A stretch of DNA of 64,000 bases from IMG/VR virus record IMGVR_UViG_3300024306_000027, positions 1-64,000 of that record; one strand, written 5' to 3'. Made by a program: the position numbers and the translations under genes. Numbering within the stretch: position 1 is the first letter of the stretch; each line of letters starts with the position of its first letter. The notes beneath the pieces are model-generated. The model saw only the letters and a list, made by a program, of their open reading frames with translations, was not told the DNA's origin and ran no database searches. Below are positions 63,241 through 64,000 of the stretch, piece after piece. The DNA is from a virus.

Positions 63241-64000
63241 TTATGCGTAATATTTGACGTTAATTTCGTTAGCTTCTTCAAGATCAAAGTTGCGAACGCC
63301 ACCAATTGTATCAGTACCTTGAGCCGTAAAGTTAATAGTTGTACTAATAACTTGCTCAGTAGCAACTGTTGGAATAGTAAGCACTACACCAGGCATTTCG
63401 ATTTCTACACGATCATTAGCGGTAGAACCACCAATTACAAGTTTCATGTAAAATCTAGGATCTACTGTGGTACTGCTACCTGCTAGCAAATCTTGTAGCA
63501 ATTGTATAGTTTGTTTACGTCCAGTGCTTGGGTCGCTAGTATTATTGGCACCAGTAGCACTACCACTACGTAGATATGCTGTAACACTACCACTAATTGC
63601 ACGTGTACCAGCAAAATATGTAACTGGATTGTTAACAATACCCAGGTTAGCAGGTGTTAAGTAACTAACGTTGTTGCTAATTGTTAGGTTACCACCAGTA
63701 ATGGGTAGGTTGTAATAGGTAGTTGTAGCAGGGGGTGTTCCTGGACTGCCCAGGCCTGCCTGTAGTGTAAAGGTGCTAAGCTTGTTGGCAATAAACGCAG
63801 CTGTAGTAATCTTTTGTGTAAATGTACTAGCATTAAATATGCCACTACCAGTAAATGTGCCACTACCAATTGCTGTTGGGCCGGTAACTGGTCTAATTGC
63901 TTTAGCTTGTCCTGCCCAAGCAATGCTGGCAATAGCGTCAATACCGAAATCAATAGTTGCTGTGTTTAACACACAATCATCAATTAAAAAGCATGCTGTG
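63241..64000 (-). CDS. Major tail tube protein, 5' end cut by window
   Basis: At least 253 residues of a beta-rich tube subunit; the frame runs to the window edge (...LIDDCVLNTATIDFGI...), so the GTG at 63972 is not necessarily the start. Visible motifs are GIDAIASIAWAGQAKAI, STFTLQAGLGSP, a GTFTGSGIFN segment, the YYNLPITGGNLTISNNVSYL region and an EMPGVVLTIPTVATEQVIST end, typical of siphovirus tail tube proteins with Ig-like extension. It is followed by the hairpin at 63206 and the G/G-T chaperones, the lambda order V-G-T-H. Confidence 0.82.
   Translation of the reverse strand, partial: TACFLIDDCVLNTATIDFGIDAIASIAWAGQAKAIRPVTGPTAIGSGTFTGSGIFNASTFTQKITTAAFIANKLSTFTLQAGLGSPGTPPATTTYYNLPITGGNLTISNNVSYLTPANLGIVNNPVTYFAGTRAISGSVTAYLRSGSATGANNTSDPSTGRKQTIQLLQDLLAGSSTTVDPRFYMKLVIGGSTANDRVEIEMPGVVLTIPTVATEQVISTTINFTAQGTDTIGGVRNFDLEEANEINVKYYA

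Overview
This is a fragment of a tailed double-stranded DNA phage (Caudoviricetes), open at both ends: a replicative helicase gene is cut at base 1 and a tail tube gene is cut at base 64000. GH19 endolysin plus a two-component spanin pair point to a Gram-negative host. Promoters are sigma70-like and ribosome binding sites are ordinary Shine-Dalgarno motifs. The tail is lambda-like (G/GT frameshift pair, tape measure, M, DUF1833/L-like, fused K-I-J), which suggests siphovirus morphology. The replication and recombination set is a mixture of T7-like and T4-like elements with a class II (B12-dependent) ribonucleotide reductase. I saw no integrase, repressor, tRNA, CRISPR array or capsid gene; head genes presumably lie beyond the right edge.

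Bases 1-15271 (+ strand) are the early/middle region: DnaB-type helicase, primase, a free-standing HNH-AP2 homing endonuclease, family A DNA polymerase, a conserved protein of unknown function, a UvsW-like SF2 helicase, a gp32-like ssDNA-binding protein, a GIY-YIG homing endonuclease, SbcD/gp47 and SbcC/gp46 homologues, a PD-(D/E)XK nuclease, a FEN-type 5' exonuclease, dUTPase and the reductase. Three sigma70-type promoters and one strong hairpin terminator divide it. A bidirectional hairpin at about 15.29 kb separates it from the convergent late region.

Bases 15310-64000 (- strand) are late genes, transcribed right to left. From the right come the tail tube, the chaperones G and G-T (slippery GGGAAAC), a terminator/promoter pair, the tape measure (its last ~55 codons are out of frame, apparently by one missing A), M, DUF1833, K-I-J and an S74-chaperoned fibre. 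A second terminator/promoter pair at 47.74-47.81 kb precedes about 23 kb of adhesin genes: collagen-like fibres, polyglycine proteins, two giant LamG/SPRY proteins and fibre-assembly chaperones. A 2-oxoglutarate/Fe(II) oxygenase and a glycosyltransferase are embedded in or next to this block. The operon ends with the spanins, the endolysin, six consecutive exported or membrane proteins of unknown role (including a DUF4337 protein and an Asn/Thr-repeat secreted protein), PhoH and a conserved protein.

The most original signals are: (i) a putative collagen-modifying set (2OG oxygenase, glycosyltransferase, Gly-Pro-Thr fibres); (ii) the six-gene envelope/export block; (iii) patches of foreign codon usage exactly over catalytic motifs of the polymerase and reductase; (iv) a shared extended -10 promoter word used in both early and late regions.
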